A stretch of 64,000 bases of DNA from contig MU008199.1 of the NCBI GenBank assembly GCA_010909165.1, positions 266,248 through 330,247 on the forward strand, written 5' to 3'. The position numbers and the translations under genes are program-made. Below, one piece after another: positions 31,948-42,619 of this stretch. A model generated the notes under the pieces. It had not been told where the DNA came from and made no database searches. It was given only the letters and a program-made list of their open reading frames with translations. Each line of letters starts with the position of its first letter. The stretch's first letter is position 1. This DNA comes from Anthoceros angustus. Taxonomy: Eukaryota > Streptophyta > Anthocerotopsida > Anthocerotales > Anthocerotaceae.

Positions 31948-34900
31948 ATGGCCACAGTATGGCAACCAGATCCGGTACGTGCCCAACCAATCGGGGCGTG
32001 TACAGGTGTGCGACGAGGAGCTCCCGCTGTCCTTACTTCAGGGAGTCAGCCGCAGGCAAACAACGAAGCCTCAAGGTACAGCAGTGTAAGGAGCCCAGCA
32101 TCACCCAGAAAATCTTTGGCTGGGGAAGGATTGTCCACCGAAGGTCGTCGTCAGGAGCTGGAGCTCTTGTGGAAACAATTTTTTCTGGACCCTACAATGT
32201 GGTGGGACAACAGACGAGGTAAGAAGACATCCCGTTCGCCGGACTTCCGGCGTAAGGGGTCCGGCGAGGTGCTCTGGTTAAACAACTCTTCGAAGCCAGC
32301 TTGGGTGGATGAGACTCTGTGTGTTTTGGATATGCAGATGGATCACGGTGCCTCTACTCCCAATTTGAGCGTAAGCGGTAGGCCGGAGGCAGACAGGCCT
32401 GCAGGAGCCGAATTGGACGTAACGGCTATAACCGTGAGCACATTATGTCATCAAGGGAAGCTTACGGAGGCCGTCGAAGCCCTGGAATTTCTGGTGCAGA
32501 CAGACGGTGGTATTTCTCAGTCTCTGCTTTACATTGTGCTGAAACTGTGTACAGCTAAGAAGGATGTGGTTGTTGGACGACGAGTTCATGATCTTACTAT
32601 CAAACTTGGGTACGAGTCAACTACGTACTTGGGGAACCATATCTTGCGCATGTATGCATGTGCAGGTAGATTACAAGAGGCCATGGATGTGTTCACTAGG
32701 GTGGGCAAACCAGACGTGTTCATGTGGGTTTCCATAATTTCTGCACACGCTAAACATGGGAAACCTTATGAGGCCATACAACTGTACCATGACTTCCGTG
32801 CCTCAGGTGTGAAGGCTAATTCTCATGTCTTTGTAGCTGCCCTTCAAGCTTGTACATTTGCCTCCGACTTGGAATCTGGCCGAAAAGTGCACTCTGATCT
32901 GTTGCGGAGTGGCATTCCTCCTAACTTGTTTGTTGGCAACTGCTTGGTGGGACTGTATGCAAAATGTGGCGAACTAGAAGATGCACGCCTGGTTTTTGAC
33001 AGCTTGGGCACAAGGGATTCAGTCACCTGGACCGCCCTTATAGCTGGTTATGCAAATCATGGGTTTGGTGAAAAGGCGCTGGTTCTGCATGGACAAATGG
33101 AGGAGGAGGGCCTGATTTTGGGCAACCCTGTTACCTTGGCTTGTCTTTTGAAGGCCTGTGCAAGCACTGGTGACCTGGAGAAGGGCAGGCAGCTGCACTC
33201 ACAGATTATGGAAAGAGGACAGCTGGATAGTCTACTGGTGGGGACGTGCCTGGTGGACATGTATGCAAAATGTGGCGAACTGGAAGATGCACGCCAGGTT
33301 TTCGACAGCTTAAGCACAAAGGATGTGGTGACGTGGACGGCCCTCATAGCTGGCTATGCAAATAATGGGCTCGGTCAAGATGCACTCATCCTGTATGGAG
33401 AAATGGAGCAAGAGGGCCTGATTTTGGGTAATCATGTTACTTATTCTTGCCTTCTGAAGGCCTGTGCAAGTACTGGTGCCCTACAGAAGGGCAGGGAGTT
33501 GCACTCCCAGATTGTTGAAAGAGGACTACTGCACAACGTACGGGTGGGCACCTGCCTTGTGGACATGTATGTAAAATGTAGCGAACTGGAAGAGGCACAC
33601 AGCGTTTTCAACAGATTGTCGACGAAGAATGTGGCAACATGGACGGCCCTGATAGCTGGGTATGCACAGCAAGGGCTCTGTCAAGAGGCACTTGGTCTGT
33701 ATGGACAAATGGAGCAAGAGGGCCTGATTCTGGCTGACTCTGTTACATTTTCTTGCCTTTTGAAGGCCTGTGCCAGTGCTGGTGCCTTACAAGAGGGCAG
33801 GCAGCTGCACTCACAGATTGTGGAAAGAGGGCAGCTGAATAACGTGCGGGTGAGCACCTGCCTGGTCGACATGTATGCAAAATGTGGCGAACTGGAAGAT
33901 GCTTGCGGGGTGTTTAACAGTTTGGCCACAAAAGATGTGGCGACATGGACAGCCCTGATAGCTGGGTATGTACAGCAAGGGTTCTGTCAAGAGGCGCTTG
34001 TTCTGTATGGGCAGATGGAGGAGGAGGGCCTGATTGTTGCTGACAGTGTTACTTTTGCTTGCCTTCTGAAGGCCTGTGCAAGCGCTGGTGCCTTGCAAGA
34101 GGGCAGGCAGCTGCACTCCCAGATAGTTGAAAGAGGTCAGCTGGAGAGGGACATGCAGGTGGGCACCTGCCTCGTAGACATGTACGGGAAATGTGGCGAA
34201 CTAGAAGAAGCACGCAGGGTCTTTGACAATTTGGCTGCAAAAGATGTGGCGACATGGACAGCCCTGATAGCTGGATATGCACAAAAAGGCCTCTTGACAG
34301 AGGCAATGGTTCTATATCGAGAAATGGAGGGGGAGGGCCTGATACTTGCTGACTCTGTAACTTTTGCTTGCCTTCTGAATGCCTGTGCCGGCGCCGGTGC
34401 CTTACAAGAGGGCAGGCAGCTGCACTCACGGATTGTGGGAAGAGTAGAGCTAGAAAGGGACATACTGGTGGGCAACTGTCTGGTGGACATGTATGCAAAG
34501 TGTGGCGAACTGGAAGATGCACGGAGGGTTTTTGACAGTTTGGCCAGAAAAGATGTGGTGACATGGAATGCCCTGATAGCTGGGTATGGTACTTCTGATG
34601 AAGGTCACAATGCAGTAGCCTGTTTTGACGAGATGGTAGTTGCTGGTATTCAGCCTGATGAAGCTACTTTTACTTGCCTTTTAGTAGCATGTGGCCATGA
34701 GGGACTGGTAACGGAGGGTCGGAAGCTCTTCGATGCCATGGTAGAGCAGCATGGCATCAAACCTACTATTCAGCATTACAACTGCATGGTTGATCTTCTT
34801 GCACGTGCAGGCCATTTAGATGAGGCAGAGAACATGTTGTTGTCATGTGAGAGCCAAGACGATGTTGTAGGGTTGATGTCTTTGCTAAATGCCTGCAAAA

Positions 34901-35460
34901 GTCACGGGGACATGGAGAGGGCAACTCGGTGTTTTGAAACCATTGTTAAACTGGACCCTCAAGGGGCATCCGCATATGTGCTCATGGCAAATGTCTATGC
35001 AGATGCAGGTATGTGGGCAGATGTAGAGAGAATTGAAAAAAGGAGAATGGTAGCAGGAGCTAGGAAGAAACCTGCAGTGGCAGGCATTGAGGTAAATGAG
35101 CAGGTACATACGTTTGTGGTGGGAGAAAACAGATGATCTCGCTCAAGGTAGAGACCATGAGCGCACGGCTGAAGGAAGAAGGGGCCACGTACCACCAAGC
35201 TGGTGTTGAAGCAACTGTCTGAGAAGGAAAAGGAAGATGCGCTTTGCGGGCATGCTGAGAAGCTAGCGTTGGCGTATGGTCTCTTGAATACTCCAAGCGG
35301 CACACCTCTGATGGTAACGAAGAATCTACGAATGTGCAGTGACTGCCACACGTCGACTGAGATCATGTCTAGGGTTGAAAAAAGAGACATTGTTGTAAGG
35401 GATGGATACCGTGTGCATCGATTCGCAGCTGGTTGTTGCAGCTGCAAGGGTCGACCGTGA
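31948..35460 (+). CDS. PPR2: PDF-PPR(PLS)-E-DYW:KP protein, one break near the 3' end
   Basis: A probable organellar RNA-editing factor. From the ATG at 31,948 the first 60 residues are Ser/Arg/Ala/Pro-rich, like a targeting peptide. Residues about 70-124 form the PDF-like motif (D-P-T-M-W-W-D-N-R-R, S-P-D-F at 97-100, G-E-V-L-W). About 21 PPR motifs follow, ending in P2-L2-S2 and E1/E2 (E-R-I-E-K-R-R). The PG-box position reads K-K-P-A-V-A-G-I-E-V. The DYW domain keeps H-A-E-K-L-A, C-S-D-C-H and C-S-C but ends G-R-P. A TGA at 35,134 interrupts the frame. Compared with the PPR3 copy, four short losses (AG, CT, G, ACAC) occur at 35,130-35,190; they total 9 bp, so the original frame returns by 35,203. 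I favour assembly error or a very recent pseudogene. An upstream in-frame ATG at 31,801 is less likely, because similarity between copies begins near 31,925. Confidence 0.85.
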
Positions 35461-36821
35461 GAATGACGACAAACTGGCTTATTGTCTGATACGTCAAATG
35501 TTTCACCTTATTTGACGGTGGGATAGGTTTGAACTTCACAGCTTGTAGACACTACCATATGAATGTGGAGACTTTATAAAAGGAACGACATGGGAAATCT
35601 CATCTACGCACTTATTTACCCTATATCTCCCAACCACTCCAGATGTTGTCGCGCGAGATATGGAAGGGTCTACTTACCACTAGTGTTGCCGATGCCGCGT
35701 CTCCAGCACTCGTGATTGTCCTAAAGATTAGCCAACATCCTTTGCAGGGTGATGGAAACTGTTGCTTGAAATATGCCACGACACTAGAAAGGGGAGGCCA
35801 ACCCCTGTCATTGTGGTAGGCCCTTGTGCGCTCCTTGATAAAACGAGAAAAAATCTTACACAAGGGCCCATGGGTTTCAATGGCAAGGGGATGAAAATGT
35901 GACCTTGCTGCATGGGCCTTTACTTGTAAGTTTTCTTAGTTGCGCCTTCCACGACCAACCCGGAGGGTTGATAATTGACATAATTGACATGGTCGCTAAT
36001 GGAGGGTTGATGATTGACATGGTCGCCAGTAATCTTTGGTTGGGTCGGTGACAACCATGTCCGCAATCAAGGCCTCGCTCCCGCATCATGAAAAGGTCAG
36101 CTATGATAGAGACGCCATCGAGCAAAGTATACTGCTCCTTGAACGGAAGAAACTCGAGCAAAGTATTGCCTATTCCTTGAACGGAAGAAACCGCTTTCCT
36201 TGGCGGAAGAAACCGCTTTCCTTGACGGAAGGAACCGCCTTAGCGGAAGAAACCGCTTTCCGGAAGAAACCGCTTTCCTTGGCGGAAGAAACCGCTTTCC
36301 TTGGCGGAAGAAACTGCTTGGCCATCGAGAACATGACATCTTAACGGTGGCGTGTGTAGCAATACATTGTCCACCCATTGGACATCGCACTAAGTGGGTC
36401 CTGTGGGCGTCAATGGAGGCCCCATAGCAGCAGGTCGAACCGAGCAGGTTAGTGGACCAGCCCAGGCAAAACCTCGTAGCTGGCCGGAAGAGACCAGCCC
36501 AGGCTTAACCTCATAGCTGGCCGGAAGGAAGAGAATATGCTAGTGGTTGGACAAGTCTGAGTGAAACCTCGTAATGGTAGAAAAGAAGCTAGTGCCACAC
36601 TACAAAATGTATGTACATGATTGAGTAAAGAATATTTTACTAGCTATGTGCATAAACACCTCCATCGGCTTTCGGATGCCGGAATGTGTGTCCTTGCCAT
36701 GGGAAAACCGTTCACATGCACTGCGATTGTGAACAGCGTGTTGTTGGGCATGCACAGTAGCTAGGCATCCTAGCACGGCCCGCACGGTTGCTTGGTCTCT
36801 GAAAGCGGAGCAGGCTGTAAG
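35461..36821. repeat. Intergenic block duplicated at 41,224-42,619
   Basis: Downstream DNA of PPR2, nearly identical to that of PPR3 ('cgtcaaatgtttcacctta', 'gccaacatcctttgc', 'tagctggccggaag'). It includes a 24-bp minisatellite and the region upstream of the PPR3 start. No other gene is seen. Differences from the partner block are nearly all short deletions, in both copies. Confidence 0.85.
36170..36320. repeat. About 24-bp minisatellite, copy 1
   Basis: Repeats of GGAAGAAACCGCTTTCCTTG. Every unit has GG where the partner array at 41,905-42,110 has GGG. Confidence 0.85.
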
Positions 36822-39800
36822 ATGGGCACAGTATTGCAACCAGATCCGGTATGGTCGCGACCAATTGCTGGGTGTACAGGAATTGTAAAAGGAGATACCG
36901 CTCGCTTCACTTTAGGGACCCAGACGGTAGCGCCTAAGGATGCCTCGAGGTGCAGCAGTGTCAGGAACCCAGGACTGCGGAGGAAATCCATGGCTGGGGA
37001 AGTACCCGCCGACGGTCGTCGGCAGGAGCTGGAGCTCTTGTGTCGACAGTTTTTCTGGACCCTACCATGTGGTGGGACAACAGGCGAGGTGAGAAGAGTT
37101 CCCGTTCGCCTGACTTCCGGCGGAAAGGGTCCGGCGAGATCCTCTGGCTAGACAACTCTTCCAATCCCGCTTGGGTGGATGCTCAGCTCGGTGCTCGATA
37201 TGCATATCGGTCATGCTGCCTCCTTCCAAGTCGTGTATTTCCGACAAGCCTGAGCCTCGGAGGCCTGCTGGATCAGAAATGAGCGTAACAGCTGTAACCG
37301 TGAGCACGTTATGTCAGCAAGGAAGCTTACCGAGGCCGTTGTAGCCCTGGAAGAGTTGGCGGAGACATACTTTCCTATTTCTCAGTCTCTGTTGTATACT
37401 GTTCTGAAACTGTGTGCAGCAAAGAAGGATTTGGTTGTGGGGCGACGAGTTCATGATCTCACTGTCAAACTTGGGTATGAGTCGAATACGTACTTGGGAA
37501 ACCACATTTGCGCATGTATGCCTGTGGAGGTAGGTTACAAGAGGCCATGGATGTGTTCACCAGAGTGGGGAAACCCGATGCCTTCATGTGGGGTTCCATG
37601 ATCTCCGCACATGCTAAACACGGAAAGCCTAATGAGGCCATACAACTATACCATGAAATGTGCAGCTCTGGGTGAAACCGGATGCTCACGTCTTTGTAGC
37701 TGCCTCCAAGCTTGTGCACTTGCCACGGACATGGAATCTGGCACAAAGTGCACTCTGATGTGTTGCAGAGTGGCATTCCTCCTAACTTGTTTGTCGGCAG
37801 CTGCCTGGTGGACATGTATGCAAAATGGCGAACTGGAAGGTGCACGCCAGGTGTTTGACAGCTTGGCCACAAGGATGTGGTGACCTGGACGGCCCTGATA
37901 GCTGGGTATGCAAATCATGGGCTCAGTCAAGAGGCGCTTGTACTGTATGAACAAATGGAGCAACAGGGCCTGATTCTGAGTAACCCTGTTACGTTTGCTT
38001 GCCTCCTGAAGGCTTGTGCAAGCACTGGTGACCTGGAGAAGGGCAGGCAGCTGCACTCACAGATTGTGGAAAGAGGAGAGCTAGAACGTGATATATTGGT
38101 GGGGACGTGCCTGGTGGACATGTATGCAAAATGTGGCGAACTGGAAGATGCACGCCAGGTGTTTGACAGCTTGGCCACAAAGGATGTGGTGACATGGACG
38201 GCCCTGATAGCTGGGTATGCAAATCATGGGCTCGGTGAAGAGGCGCTTGTCCTGTATGGAGAAATGGAGCAAGAGGGCCTGATCTTGGGTAACCATGTTA
38301 CTTATTCTTGCCTTCTGAAGGCCTGTGCTAGCACTCGTGCCTTATGGAAGGGCAGGAGCTGCACTCACAGATTGTGGAAAGAGGAGAGCTACAAAATGAC
38401 ATACTGGTGGGCACCTGCCTGGTGGACATGTATGTAAAATGTGGCGAACTGGAAGGTGCACGCCAGGTGTTTGACAGCTTGGCCACAAAGGATGTGGTGA
38501 CATGGACGGCCCTGATAGCTGGGTATGCACAGCAAGGGCTCTGTCAAGAGGCGCTTGTTCTATATGGACACATGGAGCAAGAGGGCCTGATTCTGAGTAA
38601 CCCTGTTACGTTTGCTTGCCTTCTGAAGGCCTGTGCAGTGCTGGTGCCTTACAGAGGGCAGGCAGCTGCACTCACAGATTGTGGGAAGAGGGCTTCTAGA
38701 TAATTTACTGGTTGGCACCTGCCTTGTGGACATGTATGCAAAATGTGGCGAACTGGAAGATGCGCGCCGGGTGTTTGACAGCTTGGCCACAAAGGATGTG
38801 GTGACATGGACAGCCCTGATATCTGGTTATACACAGCAAGGGCTTGGTGAAGAGGCGCTTGTTCTGTATGGACACATGGAGCAAGAGGGCCTGATTCTGA
38901 GTAACCCTGTTACGTTTGCTTGCCTTCTGAAGGCCTGTGCTAGCACTCGTGCCTTACAGAGGGCAGGCAGCTGCACTCACAGATTGTGGGAAGAGGTCTG
39001 CTAGATAACATAGTGGTGGGCACCTGCCTGGTGGACATGTATGCAAAATGTGGCGAACTAGAAGATGCACGCCAGGTGTTTGACAGCTTGGCCACAAAGG
39101 ATGTGGTGACATGGACAGCCCTGATAGCTGGGTATGCACAGCAAGGGCTCTGTCAGGAGGCGCTTGTTCTATATGGACACATGGAGCAAGAGGGCCTGAT
39201 CTTGGGTAACCATGTTACTTTGCTTGCCTTCTGAAGGCCTGTGCTAGCACTCGTGCCTTATGGAAGGGCAGGAGCTGCACTCACAGATTGTGGGAAGAGG
39301 TCTGCTAGATAACATAGTGGTGGGCAACTGCCTGGTGGACATGTATGTAAAATGTGGTGAACTAGAAGATGCACGTAGGGTTTTTCAGAGCTTGACCAGA
39401 AAGGATGTGGTGACATGGAATGCCCTAATAGCTGGGTATGCACAGCAAGGGCTCTGTCAGGAGGCGCTTGTCCTGTATGCCGAAATGGAGCGGGCGCCTT
39501 ATTTTGGCAAATCATATTACTTTACGTGCCTTCTGAAGGCCTGTGCTAGCACTCGTGCCTTACACGAGGGCAGGCAGCTGCACTCACAGATTGTGGAAAG
39601 AGGAGAGCTAGAAAGGACATACTGGTCTGCAACTGCTTGTTGGACATGTATGCAAAATGTGGCGAACTAGACGATGCACAGGTGTTTGACAGCTTGGCCA
39701 CAAAGGATGTGGTGACATGGACGGCCCTTATAGCTGGGTATGCAAATCATGGGCTCGGTGAAGAGGCGCTTGTTCTATATGGACACATGGAGCAAGAGGG

Positions 39801-41223
39801 CCTGATCTTGGGTAACCATGTTACTTTCGCTTGCCTTCTGAAGGCCTGTGCTAGCACTCGTGCCTTATGGAAGGGCAGGAGCTGCACTCACAGATTGTGG
39901 GAAGAGGTCTGCTAGATAACATAGTGGTGGGCAACTGCCTGGTGGACATGTATGTAAAATGTGGTGAACTAGAAGATGCACGTAGGGTTTTTCAGAGCTT
40001 GACCAGAAAGGATGTGGTGACATGGAATGCCCTAATAGCTGGGTATGCACAGCAAGGGCTCTGTCAGGAGGCGCTTGTCCTGTATGCCGAAATGGAGGCG
40101 GCCTTATTTTGGCAAATCATATTACTTTACGTGCCTTCTGAATGCTTGTGCGTGCCTTACACGAGGGCAGGCAGCTGCACTGCAGATTGTGGAAAGAGGA
40201 GAGCTAGAACGTGATATATTGGTGGGGAACTGCCTGGTGGACATGTATGCCAAGTGTGGCGAACTGGAAGATGCACGTAGGGTTTTTGACAGCTTGGCCA
40301 CAAAAGATGTGGTGACATGGAATGCCCTGATAGCTGGGTATGGTACTTGTGATGAAGGTCACAACGCCTTAGCTTGTTTTGAGGAGATGATAGTTGCTGG
40401 TATGGAGCCTAATGATGCTACTTTTACTTGCCTTTTAGTAGCATGTGGCCATGAGGGACTGGTAACGGAGGGTCGGAAGCTCTTCGATGCCATGGTAGAG
40501 CAGCATGGCATCAAACCTACTATTCAGCATTACAACTGCATGGTTGATCTTCTTGCACGTGCAGGCCATTTAGATGAGGCAGAGAACATGTTGTTGTCAT
40601 GTGAGAGCCAAGACGATGTTGTAGGGTTGATGTCTTTGCTAAATGCCTGCAAAAGTCACGGGGACATGGAGAGGGCAACTCGGTGTTTTGAAACCATTGT
40701 TAAACTGGACCCTCAAGGGGCATCCGCATATGTGCTCATGGCAAATGTCTATGCAGATGCAGGTATGTGGGCAGATGTAGAGAGAATTGAAAAAAGGAGA
40801 ATGGTAGCAGGAGCTAGGAAGAAACCTGCAGTGGCAGGCATTGAGGTAAATGAGCAGGTACATACGTTTGTGGTGGGAGAAAACAGAGATGATCTCTCGC
40901 TCAAGGTAGAGACCATGAGCGCACGGCTGAAGGAAGAAGGGGGCCACGTACCACACACCAAGCTGGTGTTGAAGCAACTGTCTGAGAAGGAAAAGGAAGA
41001 TGCGCTTTGCGGGCATGCTGAGAAGCTAGCGTTGGCGTATGGTCTCTTGAATACTCCAAGCGGCACACCTCTGATGGTAACGAAGAATCTACGAATGTGC
41101 AGTGACTGCCACACGTCGACTGAGATCATGTCTAGGGTTGAAAAAAGAGACATTGTTGTAAGGGATGGATACCGTGTGCATCGATTCGCAGCTGGTTGTT
41201 GCAGCTGCAAGGGTCGACCGTGA
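36822..41223 (+). pseudogene. PPR3: expanded, multiply frameshifted PDF-PPR-DYW:KP gene, PPR4/PPR2 chimera
   Basis: The 5' part (36,822 to about 37,990) is nearly identical to PPR4, including the PDF-like segment. Repeats include L motifs like those of PPR2 (S-T-G-D-L-E-K-G-R-Q). The part from about 40,430 to 41,223 and the DNA beyond match PPR2, ending C-S-C-K-G-R-P. It has about nine internal PLS triplets against five in PPR4. At least ten frame changes split it into pieces, nearly all at lost units of short repeats. Examples against PPR4 are TTTTTT to TTTTT near 37,053, AAGGG to AAGG near 37,322, TTTTG to TTTG near 37,508 and AAAGG to AAGG near 37,873. The last 392 codons, from 40,045, read through to the end. 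If the breaks are real the gene is dead; if they are assembly errors it would encode the longest protein of the cluster. Confidence 0.85.
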
Positions 41224-42619
41224 GAATGACGACAAACTGGCCATTGTCTGATACGTCAAATGTTTCACCTTATTTGACGGTGGGATAGGTTTGAACTTCA
41301 CAGCTTGTAGACACTACCATATGAATGTGGAGACTTTATAAAAGGAACGACATGGGAAATCTCATCTACGCACTTATTTACCCTATATCTCCCAACCACT
41401 CCAGATGTTGTCGCGAGATATGGAAGGGTCTACTTACCACTAGTGTTGCCGATGCGCGTCTCCAGCACTCGTGATTGTCCTAAAGATTAGCCAACATCCT
41501 TTGCGGTGATGGAAACTGTTGAAATATGCCACGACACTAGAAAGGGGAGGCCAACCCCTGTCATTGTGGTAGGCCCTTGTGCGCTCCTTGATAAAACGAG
41601 AAAAAATCTTACACAAGGGCCCATGGGTTTCAATGGCAAGGGGATGAAAATGTGACCTTGCTGCATGGGCCTTTACTTGTAAGTTTTCTTAGTTGCGCCC
41701 CCTTCCGTCGACCAACCTGGAGGGTTGATAATTGACATAATTGACATGGTCGCTAATGGAGGGTTGATGATTGACATGGTCGCTAACAGAATCTTTGGTT
41801 GGGTCAGTGACAACCATGTCCGCAATCAAGGCCTCGTCTCCCCGCATCATGAAAAGGTCAGCTATGATAGAGACGCCATCGAGCAAAGTATACTTCTGTT
41901 CCTTGAACGGGAAGAAACTCGAGCAAAGTATACTTCTGTTCCTTGAACGGGAAGAAACCGCTTTCCTTGGCGGGAAGAAACCGCTTTCCTTGACGGGAAG
42001 GAACTGCTTTCCTTAGCGGGAAGAAACCGCTTTCCTTGGCAGGAAGAAACCGCTTTCCTTGGCGGGAAGAAACCGCTTTCCTTGGCGGGAAGAAACCGGT
42101 TTCCTTGGCCATCGAGAACATGACATCTCGAACGGTGGCGTGTGTAGCAATACATTGTCCACCCATTGGACATCGCACTAAGTGGGTCCCAGGGGCGTCA
42201 ATGGAGGCCCCATAGCAGCAGGTCGAACCAGAGCAGGTTAGTGGACCAGCCCAGGCAAAACCTCGTAGCTGGCCGGAAGAGACCAGCCCAGGCTTAACCT
42301 CATAGCTGGCCGGAAGGGAAGAGAATATGCTAGTGGTTGGACAAGTCTGAGTGAAACCTCGTAATGGTAGAAAAAGAAGCTAGTGCCACACTACATACAA
42401 AATGTATGTACATGATTGAGTAAAGAATATTTTACCCCTAGCTATGTGCATAAACACCTCCATCGGCTTTCGGATGCCGGAATGTGTGTCCTTGCCATGG
42501 GAAAACCGTTCACATGCACTGCGATTGTGAACAGCGTGTTGTTGGGCATGCACAGTAGCTAGGCATCCTAGCACGGCCCGCACGGTTGCTTGGTCTCTGA
42601 AAGCGGAGCAGGCTGTAAG
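41224..42619. repeat. Intergenic block duplicated from 35,461-36,821
   Basis: Same content and order as the block downstream of PPR2. It ends at the PPR4 start, just as the first ends at the PPR3 start. The pairing fits a tandem duplication by unequal crossing-over. Confidence 0.85.
41905..42110. repeat. About 24-bp minisatellite, copy 2
   Basis: Seven or more units of GGGAAGAAACCGCTTTCCTT with minor variants (GACGGG, AACTGC). Confidence 0.85.

Noticed and set aside
30911-31990. 359-codon minus-strand open frame
   Set aside because: Antisense to the PPR1 C-terminus and the PPR2 leader; similar antisense frames appear behind every PPR copy because codon bias leaves the opposite strand open.
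35400-35460. GRP terminus explained as a frameshift of a normal DYW end
   Set aside because: The same end (or GQP) occurs in PPR1-PPR7 in frame with the zinc-binding C-S-C, and stop codons follow directly.
36170-42110. CRISPR-like array
   Set aside because: The 24-bp units are contiguous without spacers, lie in a plant genome, and show no cas genes; they are minisatellites.
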